This document shows, piece after piece, positions 10,980 through 21,458 of a DNA stretch of 64,000 bases. Where the stretch lies: the NCBI GenBank assembly GCA_035578175.1, contig JAQMRL010000002.1, forward strand, positions 131,318,171-131,382,170, read 5' to 3'. The notes beneath the pieces were generated by a model, which was given only the letters and a program-made list of their open reading frames with translations, had not been told where the DNA came from and ran no database searches. Origin of the DNA: Catonia carolina (Eukaryota > Arthropoda > Insecta > Hemiptera > Achilidae). Both the position numbers and the translations under genes were made by a program. The stretch's first letter is position 1. Each line of letters begins with the position of its first letter.

Positions 10980-11270
10980 GGTTCTAAATTACGTCAATAG
11001 TGCGTTTGTGTACTGTTGGTAGAGTGGTTGAAGTGGTAAATCACTGTTTTGATTGTTAAGTGACGGTATTTTATTTATAGTCAAATTTAGTTTATGCTTT
11101 AAGTTTTGTAATTAATTTAATTTATTAATTTATTGTAATCTGTTAGTAGTCTAATCTCGATAATTAATTGTTTCAAGAAATAATTATTTTAAGTTTTAAG
11201 GAACTCTGTTTATTATTTAATATACCCAGATCTCGAAGGAACCTAGGCTTAGGTGTTACAATATACTGTA
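10980..11270 (+). repeat. LTR-like 3' fragment
   Basis: The end 'tttaatatacccagatctcgaa...ggtgttaca' resembles the ends of the LTR-like segments at 42180-42865 and 47595-48270 (taatttacccagatc...gtgtcaca). The upstream part shares AT-rich 'tttattgtaat' runs. It is probably the 3' part of a related but diverged LTR. The 61-codon frame at 10744-10929 upstream is not recognisable. Confidence 0.4.
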
Positions 11271-11514
11271 TATAATAGAGGCAACTTAATTAAAATAAAT
11301 TTCTAAACGTTTAATATTGATTACAAACAAATACCGAATCAATTTGGTAAATTTTTTTATAATAATTGTTTTGATTTTGAGAAAACGTTATTCAACTCTG
11401 GGTAACTTCTGTCAATTCAAAAATAGAAATACTTGAGATACAAATAACAGATTCAGATGACAGTTAACTTGAGATACAGATATCTACAGATAACTGAGAT
11501 ACTTGAAATACTTA

Positions 11515-11748
11515 GATTCCGTGGTTCAAATCCTCGTAAAGTTAATTACTTATAATTATACGGCTTTAAATACTAGACAGTGGTTACCGGCGTAATTAGA
11601 TGGTTAAAGTTCAATTAACCATTCTTTCTCTTGAATGTTCGGCCTGAGTCTTCAAAAGACTACACCTCATTTACATGACAGACATATAATCCTCATCCCA
11701 TTGTGTTATAGTTCAACATTGAACAGATTTCAACGTACACACATAAGG
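11515..11748 (+). mobile_element. SINE-B, 5'-truncated at the B box (B3)
   Basis: Forward copy starting just before a well-kept B box (GGTTCAAATCC, about 11523-11533) and continuing through the body to 'caacgtacacacataa'. The A box is missing, so it could not initiate its own Pol III transcription. Confidence 0.75.
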
Positions 11749-12009
11749 CTTAAAAAGAAGTATAAGGTTGGGGCATGCAAAATAAAGATTCACTAGCCAA
11801 TCTCTTCAAACTTCCCTTTTTTTTATGAATAAAAATTTATCACTTTGCATGTCTGCATGTACGTTTTTCAATGGTAAGGGAACATAACTTCAAAATCTAG
11901 AGAAATTTCTTTTTAATTTAGTTTTTTATTGACAGTGAATTAAAATACTCGAAAGGATTATCCGTCTTATAACAAATACCCAATAATAATCGTAAGTAGG
12001 CCTAAGGAG

Positions 12010-12370
12010 GATACTGGATTTGTATTTTAATCCGTAAAAGTTGAAGAGCAGAGAGGGATTCATGTGTCAATCAGAGTCCAAGGGTAATTGGTGGCCCCGG
12101 GGTTGATAACCCCTCCAATTATATTGAGGACAATGCCAACCAGCGACTCAGCTCCTCTCATATTTCTCTAATCATCTTGCGCTCAATTTAACGTCAACAT
12201 GAGCTACGATTAATTCCAGATGCCAGGGATTCTGAATCCTCTCGGATGTGTGTGTGGGTGAGACATTGTCAGAAATCTGTTGGTTTGAGGGTGAGTATAA
12301 GCAAAGGGGGAGAAAAAGTTAGATTTAAAGGAAAGAGAAGATTGACCTGAAAAGGGACTGAGTGGACTAT
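12010..12370. promoter_or_regulatory. GC-richer unique island, candidate regulatory DNA
   Basis: Unique block with balanced composition. It includes inverted homeodomain-type sites (GTAATTGG ... CCAATTATA) that flank GGCCCCGGGG and a small GGGGTTGATAACCCC hairpin, plus further ATTAATT and ATCAGA motifs. No repeat copy or protein similarity seen. The role is inferred. Confidence 0.3.
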
Positions 12371-12482
12371 CTCTATTAAATCAACACGGGATTAAATTGA
12401 ATATTATTTTTCTTTATTTTTATGGATTTAGATTGATAATACTTTGAATTTTTAAAATGGGTACAGGCTTACGTTTAATTAA

Positions 12483-13567
12483 GGGGTGATTGCACGATGG
12501 TTTTAACTCGAAATTTCGACTTTTGGTTTTTTATGTTTTACAATAGTTTAGGTCTAGATCTACCATAAAAACTATAAATTACGTCAAAAAAATATTTTTT
12601 TAAATTAAATTTTATCAGGTTTACACAGAAAAATTATCATGATACTAGGAATGAATATTTTTGTATAATTTTATACTCCTCATTTTAGTGCAAAGAAAAT
12701 TTAAATATTTAAATATCTGCATCACGGTTTTTAATACTCTCAGCTGTTGGTTCAGCTTTCTAAACAAATGTTTTTTTTTATTTTTTTTTATTCCGAATTT
12801 GTGTACGTTGCAATCTGTTCAATTTAGAACAATAAGCAACCCCATGACCCAATGAGATGAGGATGATGTGTATGACGTGTAAATGTGGTGTAGTCTTGCA
12901 CAGACCCAGGCCGACCACTCCTGAGAGAGTATGGTTAATTGAACCCCAACCATCAAAGTACACCGGTAACCACAGTCTAGTATTCAAATCCGTATAAAAG
13001 TAACTACCTTTACTAGAATTTGAACCAGGAGCCTTCGTCTCCAAAAATCAGCTGTTAAACAGCTGATTCTGGCGACGACTCTACCTCTAGACCAACCTGG
13101 TGGGTTAAAAAACAAATGTTGATGGGAAATTTACTTTTGTGTGTACTCATTGTTTTTGGTTTGTGCCTTCTTATTTCTTACCTTTTCCCGTAAATTTAGA
13201 ATTTTAATACTAAGGTAGGCCTACATTTTTCTCAGAAACCAATAAACCTACCAGGTTGAAATTTTTACCAGTTAATTATCCTATTTAGCCACATATACCG
13301 ACATTTTTATTACTTTCTCAGGTGCTCCAAAAATTAGTAATACGCAAAACACGTGGAAAACAATTTGTAAAAAAATTTATGTTATTCGTAATTTAAAGAA
13401 AAAAGGTATGGTGTAAAGATTAAATTGATAAAATATCAGTAGCTCGAGAAGAAACCCGACACCTATAGTGTGTAAAGTTTCATTTCCCTATCTTTTACCA
13501 ATCCTATGAAAAATGTACCTTAAAATATCAGATTGAACATTGGCGGGATACAAAGTACAGTCTCCCC
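12483..13567 (-). mobile_element. C-family TTAA element carrying a SINE (C2)
   Basis: Flanked on both sides by TTAA (12479-12482 and 13568-13571). The ends GGGGTGATTGCA and TACAGTCTCCCC form imperfect terminal inverted repeats. The body is the reverse complement of C3. TTAA duplication with GGG-starting termini is the pattern of piggyBac-like elements. No transposase frame is present, so it moved only with help in trans. Without the nested SINE-B4 its length (~740 bp) equals the other copies. Confidence 0.85.
12773..13109 (-). mobile_element. tRNA-derived SINE, family B, best copy (B4)
   Basis: On the minus strand: A box TGGTCTAGAGG (13084-13094), B box GGTTCAAATTC (13016-13026), body, and a 3' tail of A runs with AATAAAA. 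It is flanked by an 11-bp target-site duplication, AAACAAATGTT, at 12762-12772 and 13110-13120. The C3 and C4 copies show the matching unfilled site, which fixes the insertion boundaries. The 88-codon frame over 12778-13044 is a by-product. Confidence 0.9.
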
Positions 13568-13732
13568 TTAAAGTAACAACACTTTAAATCCAAAAGTTGT
13601 ATCAATCTTCAGTTGTATGAATAGCACTTAAAAGGCGAGCAATACAAATATTTTTGGAAATTAATGACTGAAAAAATTAATCTATAACAATTTTTACAAA
13701 AATTATTGATAGGCGTGCAAAGCCTAATTATA

Positions 13733-14479
13733 CAGAGTGATTTTTTAGTCCTGTTACCCAATTGTTAATGTCTGGTAATATTTTTCTAAAAAAAATAAAT
13801 TTTGTTTTGTGATACTAAATTGGTAGCCCTACTCAACCAGTATGGATATGGTAGTGTGAGTTGATTCTCCTTGAGCTGTGTAAAATTTTGTGCCATTTCC
13901 GGTCGTGCTATGAACAGAATGTCTTTTATCCTAAAACAATCTCTTGTTTAAATCTGGAGGCTGGAGCTCTAAAACTAATCGTATGTGATACGGATACAAT
14001 TTCAATTTTTTTAGCAGCTTTCTGAGCACTCGAACATGACAAATCAACATGCGAGGAAAGTTTTTGTAAACTTTTCCATGGAGAATTGAGCAATCTTGTT
14101 TTCACATTCTCTTAACGTCATCTGTCAAGAGAGTTGGTCGACCACTACGTTTTCTGCTGCAAACAATACCTGCCTCTAAAAATCAGTTAGTTACCCTAGA
14201 AATTGACTAGAATAGAGTGGAGGAACACCAAAAAATTTAATTTGAAATGATTCTTTTACACTCGCATACGATTTTGTAGCAAAATATTGTTCAAGAATGA
14301 AAACCCGTTGTTCTAGGGTAAAAGACATTCTGTTCGTAACACAACTGGAAACAGCACAAAATTTTACGCAACTCAAGGAGAATCAACTCAAACTGTCGTA
14401 TCTATACCAGTTGAGTAGGGCTACCAACTTTGTGTCACAGACATTAACAATTGGGTAACAGGACTAAAAAATCACCCGG
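13733..14479 (-). mobile_element. Mariner-like element rearranged into a foldback
   Basis: Flanked by TA on both sides, with terminal repeats CAGAGTGATTTTTTAGTCC and (reverse complement of the right end) CCGGGTGATTTTTTAGTCC. Inverted similarity continues inward for about 150-200 bp to the transposase start, so both ends carry the 5' part of the element. Between them lies a fragment of the transposase gene. TA target choice and the protein fragment agree with the Tc1/mariner superfamily. Confidence 0.85.
13955..14320 (-). pseudogene. Mariner-type transposase remnant
   Basis: The minus strand begins near 14320 with MSFTLEQRVFILEQYFATKS and YASVKESFQIKF, the N-terminal helix-turn-helix region found in many insect mariner-type transposases (DUF4817-like). 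After a break and frame changes come RSGRPTLLTDD, then LLNSPWKSLQKLSSHV, SAQKAAKKIEIVS and SRFKQEIVL. The DDE catalytic core is absent. The gene is truncated, frameshifted and fused at its end to the inverted duplicate of the 5' end, so it cannot be active. Confidence 0.8.
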
Positions 14480-14504
14480 TAGAATAACTCATTACAGAAT
14501 AAAA
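14361..14504. repeat. Source copy of a 144-bp perfect duplication
   Basis: The right end of the mariner element plus about 25 bases of outside flank. An unchanged copy lies at 14884-15027, offset by 523 bases, in the same orientation. Confidence 0.9.
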
Positions 14505-14831
14505 TAAAAAAAAACAAAATTTTTAAAATTCATGGTTCGCTTTTGTTGTTTTTTAAAATTCAACAAGCATTTAACAAACAATAAATATATACTGGATTTT
14601 TTAGAGTTTATTAAAGTAATTAATAAAAAAAATCATTTAAGACACAAAAATTAGTTTCTTTTAGACTCTTGTGCATGTCTTTAGGAATTTTATATTTGGA
14701 TCTAACAATTTGTAAACTATTGCATTCCAGTAGATGCCAAAAAATTACAGTTAAAAAAATTTAAATTTTGGAGGGTAGTTTTAGATAAAATATGATTTTT
14801 CATTATTTTGCCATTGATAAATGTTTGTTTC

Positions 14832-15325
14832 AGTTCCAGGGCTACAAAAATAGTTCTGTTTCTTATCACAAGGTCAGCCAATTATTTTACGCAACTCAAG
14901 GAGAATCAACTCAAACTGTCGTATCTATACCAGTTGAGTAGGGCTACCAACTTTGTGTCACAGACATTAACAATTGGGTAACAGGACTAAAAAATCACCC
15001 GGTAGAATAACTCATTACAGAATAAAAAAAAAACTGAAGCATTTAAGAAAAGAAAAAGTAGAGGTGTCAAAGACACTAGTCACTAGTCAGAGTTACCTCA
15101 TCTGAGAGTAATAAATTTCATTATGCAGCCAGACCCTGTAATGAATGAAGTAAAGGTGTTATTTGCAGGTTGGAAAATATGCTTTACGGAGGGCTGGGCA
15201 TGCTGATAAGCATATTTTTCCACTCAGTGAGGAAGACATGGTAAACCACCTTACTCGTCGTTTTACTTAATAAAGCCTCTAGAGGTTCAAACCAACTTTT
15301 CGGCTGATGACCTTAACAACAAAAA
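14832..15325 (+). repeat. A-family element interrupted by an insertion (A6)
   Basis: Forward copy starting at 'cagttccagggctac'. After 'ggtcagccaatta' it is broken by the 144-bp duplicate, then resumes at 'actgaagcatttaag' and continues to 'ttcggctgatgacc'. Without the insert it would be continuous. Confidence 0.85.
14884..15027. repeat. 144-bp duplicate inserted into A6
   Basis: Base-for-base copy of 14361-14504. It includes DNA outside the mariner terminal repeat, so mariner transposition cannot explain it. Confidence 0.9.
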
Positions 15326-17150
15326 TGTTTGTGAAAAGATTTTAAAGTTAATATTTCATAACAAAGTTATGTCTCAAAAAAGGTACAAATAATTTAATTT
15401 AAAGTAGGTTGTTTTTACTTTTTTAGTAAATTTTCATTTTAGAAAACGTTATTTTATTCTCACTCGTACGTTTTGCAACAGTGTTTTGTTTTGTTTTCAA
15501 TCAAATATTGAGATTATCCCAAAGTTTTGGTGTGATCTCTATTGAAGTTTAAAAATAATCCGTAATCCGTAATCAGTAAGGTTAAAGGAATCCACGGAGA
15601 AGTAATAAAATTAATTTACTGAACTATACGGAAGAAATAAAATAAATTTGTAAAATCTTAATGTGTCGTTTCCTACTATAAAATTGTAGTTTTGACATTG
15701 ATATTTTTATAAAAATAATAAATAATTATCTTTCATTGTAAGTGATTAAGAAAGTTTTGATCACGATTACTGTGATAATTATGAAGGCGTTCTTTTATTT
15801 TCAGTGTGGTTAAGCGTGTGATGTTCAGAAAACAGATTGAGCAGAGAAAGGATCAATAATGTGTTATCAGCAAGGTCCGGCTTTCTTTGCCGTTAATGCC
15901 CTTCAATCCAGTATCCCAAACAATAAGCTCATCTTGACTAGAACTGACTGATTCACTCACTGTAAGTAACCGAGTGACTAAGACAGGCTCTACCTCTCTT
16001 TTGCTAACATTCGTCTATATTTTTCTCTTGCTCTATCTCGTAATTAAAAGAAAAATACTACGTCAATATATCTTCCACTGCTTTCTTTCCCTCACTTCTT
16101 TTCTAGACTACTATATGTCTAAAACTGTGCTGTACAGTGTTCCTTAACTTGGATATATCTTTCAAAAAGAATCCGATGAATGTTCAGAAATACGAAAATA
16201 ACTACACACTGTTTCTAGTTTGCATTCGTTATTTTTATTCGACAAACTACTATATGTCTTTATCTATTGCATTATTTATTTCTTGTAGCTAGAAAACCAC
16301 AATTTTGTATCCCATCATGTACATTCGTAATAATATGTAAGCAGGAAATGACCTCTGTTAAAATTTGTTTTAAAGGATTATTAATATTTTCAAACTTTGC
16401 ACTGAATTCTGAACAATTGCACACTTAATTTATATTTATATTTCAGAAATTATGTAAGTTACGGCAGTTTGAATAATTTCGATAAAAATTTAAAATTAAC
16501 GCATTTTAAAATTTTACAATATCAACCTATTTTAATATAAAATTATTTAAGAAACAAATAATAACATAAAAATAAACGTTTGAATAGGTATATTTTTACA
16601 AATGACAGGCCTACAAGTATTGTTTTAAATGTTGACATATGCCATTATTTTTGCTATGCATGTTATGCCATTATGGATGCTACTAATTATTTTGAAAAAA
16701 GTCTACGAATTTTATTTAGAACTGCAAATGTTCCGAAAGGTAAAGGCAGGCTTAGGATAATTCTGTTACAAGCTTCAAAGTTTTACCTCAGGACACAGAG
16801 CACCTCTGCATTCTACTTTTAATAATTTTCTGATGTTTTTGAACCCATAGTCCCTGATGCAGTCAAAAAATGCAGTCGTAAAAAATCCAACAAAACGAAG
16901 TAAATTATAATAATTTATTGAGAATCAAGTACCGATATCAATGTGTCAGCCCTGACAAACTATTTTGCGAATACAGGAGCCCTAAAATTTCTTTTTTTCG
17001 ACAAGAAATCCTATTTTACATTCCGTCTCAAACATTATTTTTTTACATACTAGCTACCTCCTCTCGTTGCGCTTTATGGGCAACTAAATTAAATCGATTC
17101 TAAATATAAATGAAATATCTCGTACAATTCTTTTGTTTGAACTTTAGTTT
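15326..17150. other. Long AT-rich stretch, no feature assigned
   Basis: Around 15830-16100 the composition is more balanced (GGTCCGGCTTTC..., GACTGATTCACTCAC) but no motif is decisive. Open frames at 16580-16822 and 16918-17103 show no recognisable domain. Confidence 0.4.
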
Positions 17151-17154
17151 AAAA

Positions 17155-17430
17155 AAAAACTTACAATCGTTTCGGTGAAACTACCTTCTTCAGAGTATTT
17201 AAGAAATTAAAATTAAGTTAAAATCCAGAATGGTTGTTCCATTCAATCATATCAAAAAAAAAGAGTTTTTTTGTTGGTTGATTGAAAGTTCAATGAGAAA
17301 ACCACTCATTAACGATCAGTACTAAAAAAGTATGAGTGAATATCACAGTGAGTAATGGAAATTTAATGAGTCATATCATATGACAGAATGGAACAACCAT
17401 TCTGAATTTTAATTTTTTTTAAAACGATCG
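17155..17430. repeat. Inverted-repeat structure with hammerhead-like motif at one edge
   Basis: Arms at about 17213-17244 and 17387-17418 share CAGAATGGTTGTTCCATTC in inverted orientation, around a ~140-bp loop. Outside the left arm, the minus strand reads CTGAAGA (17187-17193), a GGT/ACC stem, then GAAA (17170-17173), the order of the conserved core of hammerhead ribozymes. The CTGAAGAAGG...CGAAACG phrase is also typical of some dispersed animal retroelements, so sequence ancestry and not catalysis may explain it. Confidence 0.45.
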
Positions 17431-17954
17431 TAAATTTTTTTTGAAATTAAAGTGCAACCAAAAAGAAAGGTAAGAGATATTAAATGGTCGGCAGGATGCA
17501 TTACAAGAATTTGTTTGTAAATTAAATCGTTTCACTTCTCACACACTTTTGCAACATGTTGAAAGCTAAATCACGGCTATACAAATAAAAAAAATTAGTA
17601 TTGGAAACAGGAATATTATTGACACCAGTATGAATTATCGGTGGAAGGAGAGAAACACGATTTGAGAATAACTGAATATGTGTCATAGGTAGGTACAATC
17701 TATTGTTTTAAATGGTACGATCTCTTTAAATTTCGTGAGTTTAACATAAGTTTCTATGCAGAAGTCGGATGCAAGGTTATTTGGTTATCTGTTCTGTAAA
17801 AAAAATTCAAAAAGGAAAGACTACAGAATGATATATTGTAAAGCGATAGTGAAATTAGTACAAGTCTGCATAATACAATAGGTACATTATATGCAGTAGA
17901 GTACATAGATGAAAGAACTAACTTTACTTATTCAAAAGATGACTTTATTTTGTT
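17431..17954. other. AT-rich DNA, nothing recognised
   Basis: No repeat family or coding similarity seen. Confidence 0.45.
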
Positions 17955-18148
17955 GTTATCTAGGTGATCAAGTGAAAAGCTGGTTTGAACCTCTAGAGGT
18001 TTTGCTAAGTAAAACGAGGAGTGACGTGGTTTACATTTGCCTTCCTCGCTGAGTTGAAAAGTATGCTTATCAATAAGCAAGGCCTTCAGAAAAGCATAAA
18101 TTTCTACTCTGCAAATAACACTTTTACTACATTCACCGCGGGATTGTA
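17955..18148 (-). repeat. A-family 3' half (A7)
   Basis: Reverse copy of the hairpin-rich half (aacctctagaggtt, ttttgctaagtaaaac, 'gccttcctcgctgagt'), ending near 'ctacattcaccgcggg'. The 77-codon minus frame here belongs to the repeat. Confidence 0.8.
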
Positions 18149-18944
18149 TTTCAGCAATCACAATTTTTTTAACAAAAATTTAAAACTTATGTAATTCCGT
18201 AGAGCCTTTGTTACTCAGGATGATCTACAAATAGATAAACAAACAAAACAAATTTGGTGTTGTTTACTCTTGATTAAAAAAAGTATCTACTGATAACTTT
18301 TTTTCTAATTTGATTATTCTAATAACGGTTTTTTAAGATAAAATAATAGCTGGAAAGGTAGTGTTTGTACAGTTTTCATCCTTAAGTACCTAATGCTGTA
18401 ACTTTCAAGATGTGAAACCTGCCTTAGGCCTAAATATATTCTGCGACTATATTTTCAAGCTCTGTAACAAAGTACACGCACCAAATCCGTCAAACCAATA
18501 AATTGTACATTCAAGCACTGTATTTGTTATCTTCTTACCTGCTCAGTGTGTCCAGACTTTTGTGTACGGAAGAATAAACTGGATTCTTCAATAATCACAT
18601 AATCGACAGCAATTACTGTAACACTAAATCAAACTCCATTTTAGCCGTACCGTCCTATACTAGAACTCACAACAGATAATTTAATGAGATATTTAAAGTA
18701 AAAGTCATGAAAACCCAGATTGAAATCCCTTCATAAAAGTTAAAAAGAGAGAAACTGTTTACATTTTGTACCCTACGTGCTACCTACAGCCCAAGTCTAA
18801 ACAGGCAAAAATAACACATCGGAATCGAATTGTTCTTAAATCTACCATTAACAACTTTAAATTACCCACATTTTTCGCTTAAAAAAATATTTTTCCGTTA
18901 TAAACCACTATCTTATTTATGGCGGCCATGTTATATTTGATGTA
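18149..18944. other. AT-rich DNA, nothing recognised
   Basis: No feature could be supported. It contains one TAGGCCTA palindrome near 18427. Confidence 0.45.
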
Positions 18945-19735
18945 CACAACACCCCCGCGTCACTTGAAGACACAAAACGGAGAAATTGGAAAAAGTTGAT
19001 AGCTTCAAGTATCTCGGGAGATAATAGAACTGAAGACCGGCGAAAAGGAAGGGAACAACAACAAACGAGGAAAATGGCCGGTGCACTCCGAGAAATTCAC
19101 CACTTGTTTAAGAGAAGAAAACATCCTTAAGGCAAGCCTAGATTAGGCATTATAATACTGTGATAAAACCTGTGTGTCTGTACACGTTTGAGTGTCTCAG
19201 AATGACCGGGAAGACGGTCTAAGAAGCAGAAAAATCTAAGAGAAAGATCCTCGGCAAGATAATGAGTCTGAAGACCCATTCCGGACTTTTTTGTCCGTAG
19301 ATGGACTATATAGGTTAGAAGGTCGAGAAGAATTGTACAAGGAAAATGAAAGATTAATGGAAACGATTAAAAAAAGATTAAATTTTACAGACACCTGTAT
19401 AGAATGGATTACAAACGGTTGACAAAACAAATGTTTAAGAAACTAAAAATTAGACCTGATGTGTTTGATAAATGGTTCAAAGAATTTAGGAAGAAAATTG
19501 TAAAAACTGGAATATAAAAAAATTTAAGAAAACTCAATGAATCAAACCAAATTTAGACAACTTATTGTGGACTTTAAGGGCTTTCATGAAGAGCAAAAAC
19601 AGAACTCCGGATGGATAAAAGAAAGGAGAAAAGCCTAAGGTTGAGAATGTTGGCTTCAAAAAGAGCTTCCAGAAATGTTTAAAATCACCGGACGTGGTCT
19701 AAAATTGGTCTTTTACGAGAAAAAATGAAAAAATG
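18945..19735 (+). pseudogene. G-family LINE 3' end (G1), reverse transcriptase C-terminus
   Basis: Broken frames on the plus strand give pieces of the RT C-terminal region: a 'FKYLG'-like element (VDSFKYLG/R), KMAGALREIHHLFKR, 'YNTVIKPVCLYT', and a distal KERRKA(Y)..RMLxxxASKRASRN segment. Family knowledge: 'YNTVIKPVLLYGSE' precedes the thumb/C-terminal region in RTE-like and related LINE reverse transcriptases. The catalytic palm (YADD-type box) is absent and stops and shifts are frequent. The 3' terminus 'aaaattgg...acgag' is shared with G2-G4. The copy is 5'-truncated and dead. Confidence 0.75.
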
Positions 19736-20569
19736 AAATGTACACAACACAATCTACCTCCAGTATCTGAAGAACAAGCCTAAAAACTTTAAACATGTCA
19801 GTGCTCTACTTTATTCGCTTTGTCTATGAGCTCATTGTATAAATTTATACAAGTTTACTACATTACGTTATAAGCATAATTATAAAGTACGAATACATTT
19901 AGTTAAGTACGTATTAAAAAAACTCTGGTTCAAAAACTGAAAGGACTCTTCAACATTATAGCTTTAATGTAGGCTTATAGATACGGTTCACATTTTTCTA
20001 TGCACATTACCAACCTTGCAAAATAAAAATGACTAATAAAATTCTTTTTAAATTTGATAACGTAGACTCAAAAGAAGTAAAGTTTTCTTGGATCCTAGTT
20101 TCAGGCCTGTCCCGATTGAGTCGTACAATTCCCCAGTCATTAACGTCGTTTAGTGTATTTTTAAGTAGCATGCTTTAATTTTCTTATCATACATAAAGAA
20201 ATTAATGGATACTAAATGAAAGTTTATAACGAGAGACGTTTGAAGAAGAGACCAATCAAAGAAAAGTGACCTGTTCAATTTAATTTTATGTTTAATTAAA
20301 ACTGAATATAAATGCAGATGGAAATGCGAATATTTTTTACTTATTGTGACCGTGCTATTTTATATTAAATGAAAAAGCTAAAAGCAACAATTTCAATTTA
20401 ACATTTTGCGTTTTCAACTGAACCAAAAAGGGATAACTTTTGCAAGAGGAAATTTGAAAAAGACGTTTTAATTACTTCTCATAAAGTTCTTCCCTTCGTC
20501 AACGGGCAAACCATTTTCCGAATCAGAAGGTATTTAAATTAAGAGATAAGCGTAAAAAGGCTCTGATTT
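19736..20569. other. AT-rich DNA, nothing recognised
   Basis: No coding similarity, RNA gene or repeat family seen. Confidence 0.45.
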
Positions 20570-21240
20570 TCATACGAAATAACTTTGAGGAATGTTTTAT
20601 ACATTGAGAGAAGGAGAGTGAGGTGGTACAAGGAGGATGGAAAATGAGATATGAAGTAAATGATGGTACGGTGAAGGAGGAGGAGCAAGAGAAAGCTTGC
20701 TATAAGAAAAGTTTGCCGCTGGATTATATAGCTCCCCTTAATCAAAATAGTTTGTGAATTTCCCGCCAAAGCCAAGCCATCTCCCATCCCCACCCCTGTT
20801 CCAGACGCCTGTAGCAGATTGAATGCTCCATTATAAATAGAAAACTGGAACGATCGGTGGGGTGGGAAATTTTAAAAGCGGTAGGAGGGTGCTTGATTCC
20901 CTCTCCCCTAATTACAGTAATTAGTTAGCGAGGCTCAAAGATGATTAATTTCGCCAGCCGATTTACCGTCTTCTCTTTTCTTAACCCTTTCTATTATTTT
21001 TTGTTGTTCTTTTCAAATTTTAATGAAAATGCTGTAATCCGATGTTCATTAGGCAGCGACTAATTAGAAATCAAAACTTGTTATGGGCTGAAAAGCATTT
21101 ATAGTGTGCACGACGATGAAAGCTGTTACAGATCGCAAAGATCACATGACCTCGGGCCGCTAATTTCTTTACCCCTTGTTCTTAAACCCTTACCCTTCCC
21201 AGTGACCCTTCAACCATACTTCGACATCTTTTAATTAACT
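20570..21240. promoter_or_regulatory. Candidate conserved regulatory island
   Basis: Largest unique, GC-richer block of the window. It contains clustered homeodomain-type cores (CCTAATTACAGTAATTAGTTAG at 20908-20929 in two overlapping pieces, GATTAATTTCGCC, GACTAATTAG), a TCAAAGATG TCF-like site and CACATGACCTCGGG. No protein similarity or repeat copy. It reads like an insect developmental enhancer, but this is inference from composition and motif density. Confidence 0.35.
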
Positions 21241-21425
21241 TATTTAAAACGATATCAACAATAGATTACTTTGTTTTCTTAAAAGTAAAGTTCGCTCGGC
21301 AATTTTAATCTACACTTCTGTTTTCTTTTTCTTTTAAACAATCTTTCTTTAAAAAAATAAACTAAAATAGAGGGTATACGAATAGAGAGTGAAACGTATT
21401 TACTGAACATGTCGTCTTTAATTAC

Positions 21426-21458
21426 TCCCTCATTTTCTTACTGTAAGAAAATGAGGGA
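21426..21458. repeat. Perfect 33-nt palindrome
   Basis: Left arm TCCCTCATTTTCTTAC (21426-21441), single central T, right arm GTAAGAAAATGAGGGA (21443-21458). All 16 pairs are exact. No T run follows on either strand, so it does not look like a terminator. Confidence 0.95.

Noticed and set aside
21426..21458. Transcription terminator
   Set aside because: No T run on either strand after the stem and a eukaryotic context.
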